A stretch of DNA of 64,000 bases from Stenotrophomonas sp. MMGLT7 (lineage in GTDB: Bacteria > Pseudomonadota > Gammaproteobacteria > Xanthomonadales > Xanthomonadaceae). This document shows positions 62,222 through 64,000 of the stretch, in pieces. Positions within the stretch are counted from its first letter, which is position 1, and every line of letters starts with the position of its first letter. The stretch is taken from assembly GCF_021168555.1 (NCBI RefSeq), contig NZ_JAJOZS010000001.1, forward strand, positions 1 through 64,000, written 5' to 3'. A program made the translations under genes and the position numbers. The notes below the pieces were generated by a model. It ran no database searches, had not been told where the DNA came from, and worked only from the letters and a program-made list of their open reading frames with translations.

Positions 62222-63030
62222 ACCGGCGCGCATGGTGGCTGTGGGCGGTGATCGCCGGCGGCTATGCGTTCCTGTACGTGCCGATCGTGTCGGTGATCGT
62301 CTACTCGTTCAGCGCCTCGCGCCTGGCCACGGTCTGGGGCGGCTTCTCGCTGCGCTGGTACGGCGAGCTGTTCGGCAACCAGCAGATCCTCGATGCGCTC
62401 GGGCGCAGCCTGCTGATCTCGGCCACCGCGGCCACCGCGTCGGTGTTCATCGGCACCGCGAGCGGCATGGCGCTGTCGCGCTTCGGCCGCTTCCCCGGGC
62501 GCGGGCTGCTGAGCCTGATGAACTCCGCGCCGATGGTGATGCCCGACGTCATCCTCGGCCTGTCCTCGCTGCTGCTGTTCGTGGCCCTGCAGCAGATGTT
62601 CGGCTGGCCGCAGCGCGGCATGGGCACGATCACCCTGGCGCACATCACCCTGACCACCTGCTACGTCACCGTGGTGGTGCGTTCGCGCCTGACCCTGCTC
62701 GACCGCAGCCTGGAGGAGGCGGCGATGGACCTGGGCGCGCGGCCGTGGCGGGTGTTCTTCCTGATCACGCTGCCGCTGATCGCGCCGGCGCTGCTGGCCG
62801 GCTGGCTGCTCGCGTTCACGCTGTCGCTGGACGACCTGGTGATCGCCAGCTTCACCTCCGGCCCCGGATCGACCACCCTGCCGATGCTGATCTATTCCAA
62901 GGTCAAGCTCGGCATCACGCCGGAGATCAACGCGCTGGCGACGCTGATCATCAGCGTGGTCGCCATCGGCGTGATCATCGCCGGCCTGGTCATGCACCGG
63001 GTCGAGAAAAAGCGCGAGCAGGAAACGTAG
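62218..63030 (+). CDS. potI: Polyamine ABC transporter permease (PotI-like)
   Basis: A 270-residue second permease. AFLYVPIVSVIVYSFSASRLATVWGGFSLRWY is the typical PotC/PotI start, and the EAA loop is EEAAMDLGARPWRVFFLITLPLIAP. SLDDLVIASFTSGPG is highly conserved. It ends the operon; a family B repeat follows and could end transcription. Confidence 0.93.
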   Translation: MNRRAWWLWAVIAGGYAFLYVPIVSVIVYSFSASRLATVWGGFSLRWYGELFGNQQILDALGRSLLISATAATASVFIGTASGMALSRFGRFPGRGLLSLMNSAPMVMPDVILGLSSLLLFVALQQMFGWPQRGMGTITLAHITLTTCYVTVVVRSRLTLLDRSLEEAAMDLGARPWRVFFLITLPLIAPALLAGWLLAFTLSLDDLVIASFTSGPGSTTLPMLIYSKVKLGITPEINALATLIISVVAIGVIIAGLVMHRVEKKREQET

Positions 63031-63040
63031 CCGCAAGGTT

Positions 63041-63171
63041 TTTCCTTCTCCCGCGTGCGGGGGAAGGTGCCCGAAGGGCGGATGGGGGACGCCTGGAGCA
63101 TGGGGAAGTCACAGCAAAAGCTTCCCCCATCCGGCGCTGCGCGCCACCTTCCCCCGCAAGCGGGAGAAGGG
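63041..63171. repeat. Repeat family B, full-length copy
   Basis: TTTCCTTCTCCCGCGTGCGG opens, GGAAGGTGCCCGAAGGGCGG follows, GGCGCTGCGCGCCACCTTCC and CCGCAAGCGGGAGAAGG close. It is very like the copy at 46395-46525. The ends TTCTCCCGCGTGCGGGGGAA and TTCCCCCGCAAGCGGGAGAA are near-perfect inverted complements. It lies 10 bp after potI. Confidence 0.87.
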
Positions 63172-63256
63172 CACGTCCAGCGGTGCTAGAGTTCCGCCGG
63201 TGCCTGCCGCGGCCGCGGCCGCGCAGGCTTACGTCTTCTCCCAAGGGAAACGCACG

Positions 63257-64000
63257 ATGCATCTCCACCGCAACCTCTGGTCAGCGGCGCTTGCCGTGAC
63301 CGCCGCCACGCTGCTGGCAAGCTCGCCGGCCCACGCCGGCTACGACACGCCGCCGGAACACCTGCTCAAGGTGCTCAAGGCGCCGCCGCCGCCGCTGCCC
63401 AGCGTGGATCCCAGCGGCCAGCGCATTCTGCTGACCACCAGCCAGACCTATCCGTCCATCGAGCGCGTGGCGCGGCCGTACCTCAAGCTGGCCGGCGTGC
63501 GCCTGGAGCCGCACAACCGCAGCCGCCACGACACCCGCGCCGGCTACGGCATTCCCGCCTGCGTGGCCGATTTCACCCTGGTGGACATCGCCAGCGGCAG
63601 GGAAACCAGGGTGCCGCTGCCGGCCGGTGCCTGTGCCGGCCCGGCGCAGTGGTCGCCCGACGGCCAGCGCTTCGCCTTCCAGAACGCCGCGGCCGAATCG
63701 GTGGAACTGTGGATCGGCGATGCCGCCAGCGGCCGGATCCGCAAGGTGCCGGACGTGCGCTTGAACCCGATCTTCGACAGCACCGTGCAGTGGCTGGACG
63801 GCAGCAGGACCCTGCTGGTCAAGCGCGTGCCGGCCAACCAGGGCCCGGCCCCGGCGGACAACAGCGTGCCGTCCAGCCCCGACATCCAGCAGGCGCTGGG
63901 CGGGCAGGGCGAGAGCAGCACCTACGAGGCGCGCGACCTGCTGGCCAGCGATCACGACGAAGCGCTGTTCGCCTACTACGGCACCTCGCAGCTGGCGGTG
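63257..64000 (+). CDS. S9-family peptidase (prolyl oligopeptidase type), 3' truncated by window end
   Basis: The first 248 codons only. A signal peptide (about residues 8-27, WSAALAVTAATLLASSPAHA) is followed by PPEHLLKVLKAPPPPLPSVDPSGQRILL and YPSIERVARPYLKLAGVRLEP, the N-terminal propeller signature of secreted S9 serine peptidases common in Xanthomonadaceae. The catalytic domain lies beyond the window. Secreted, likely periplasmic. Confidence 0.82.
   Translation, partial: MHLHRNLWSAALAVTAATLLASSPAHAGYDTPPEHLLKVLKAPPPPLPSVDPSGQRILLTTSQTYPSIERVARPYLKLAGVRLEPHNRSRHDTRAGYGIPACVADFTLVDIASGRETRVPLPAGACAGPAQWSPDGQRFAFQNAAAESVELWIGDAASGRIRKVPDVRLNPIFDSTVQWLDGSRTLLVKRVPANQGPAPADNSVPSSPDIQQALGGQGESSTYEARDLLASDHDEALFAYYGTSQLAV

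Overview
The window is chromosomal DNA from a very GC-rich gammaproteobacterium, most likely of the Xanthomonadaceae/Lysobacteraceae (Pseudoxanthomonas, Lysobacter, Luteimonas or Stenotrophomonas type). The evidence is the gene content and order (lolA near rarA, smc-zipA-ligA, kynurenine-pathway genes for de novo NAD synthesis, a TorF-type porin beside a polyamine-type ABC system), GyrA with Gln at position 83, and several families of palindromic intergenic repeats. Assignment to a genus is inference. I saw no rRNA, tRNA, CRISPR array, prophage or insertion sequence. The window starts inside a repeat and ends inside an S9 peptidase gene.

Layout. 0-9 kb: a DUF3857/transglutaminase-like secreted protein, lolA, a DmeF-type metal efflux pump (minus), rarA, a DUF2939 protein (minus), a repeat-rich non-coding stretch and a tannase-family lipoprotein (minus). 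9-19 kb: a long minus-strand block, read from its upstream end as asnS, two tiny membrane proteins, a 104-residue unknown, a PaiB-like FMN protein, beta-carbonic anhydrase, 3-hydroxyanthranilate dioxygenase, kynureninase, kynurenine monooxygenase, sbcB and a DUF2461 protein. Many of these genes overlap by 4 bp, and the kynurenine genes are separated by palindromic repeats. 18.8-28.3 kb: an A-type Fe-S protein, a CHAD protein, a zinc alcohol dehydrogenase, then a divergent locus. Leftward it reads tetR-SDR-GlcG-like; rightward it reads outer-membrane factor-MFS pump-HlyD adaptor-DUF190, from a promoter overlapped by a perfect 14-bp palindrome.

28.3-43.6 kb: housekeeping genes, namely rpsF-rpsR-rplI, smc, zipA, ligA (carrying an in-frame repeat insertion), a GNAT acetyltransferase, epmA, a triple-DUF3011 protein, mtnA and gyrA. 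43.6-54 kb: membrane-bound PQQ glucose dehydrogenase, a TonB-dependent receptor with an M14 metallopeptidase, an HSL-type hydrolase and a DUF3037/HipA-like kinase pair (minus). 54-64 kb: a repeat-rich gap, a LysR regulator divergent from a TauE/SafE permease, a structured non-coding stretch, a TorF porin (minus), the potFGHI-type polyamine transporter and the start of an S9 peptidase.

How genes work together: kmo, kynU and haaO are consecutive steps from kynurenine to the quinolinate precursor. The TetR-controlled tripartite pump has all three envelope layers encoded together. The pot genes form a complete ABC importer. The smc-zipA-ligA-epmA run combines chromosome and translation maintenance. 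Positions and motifs were read by eye; no similarity search or folding program was run.
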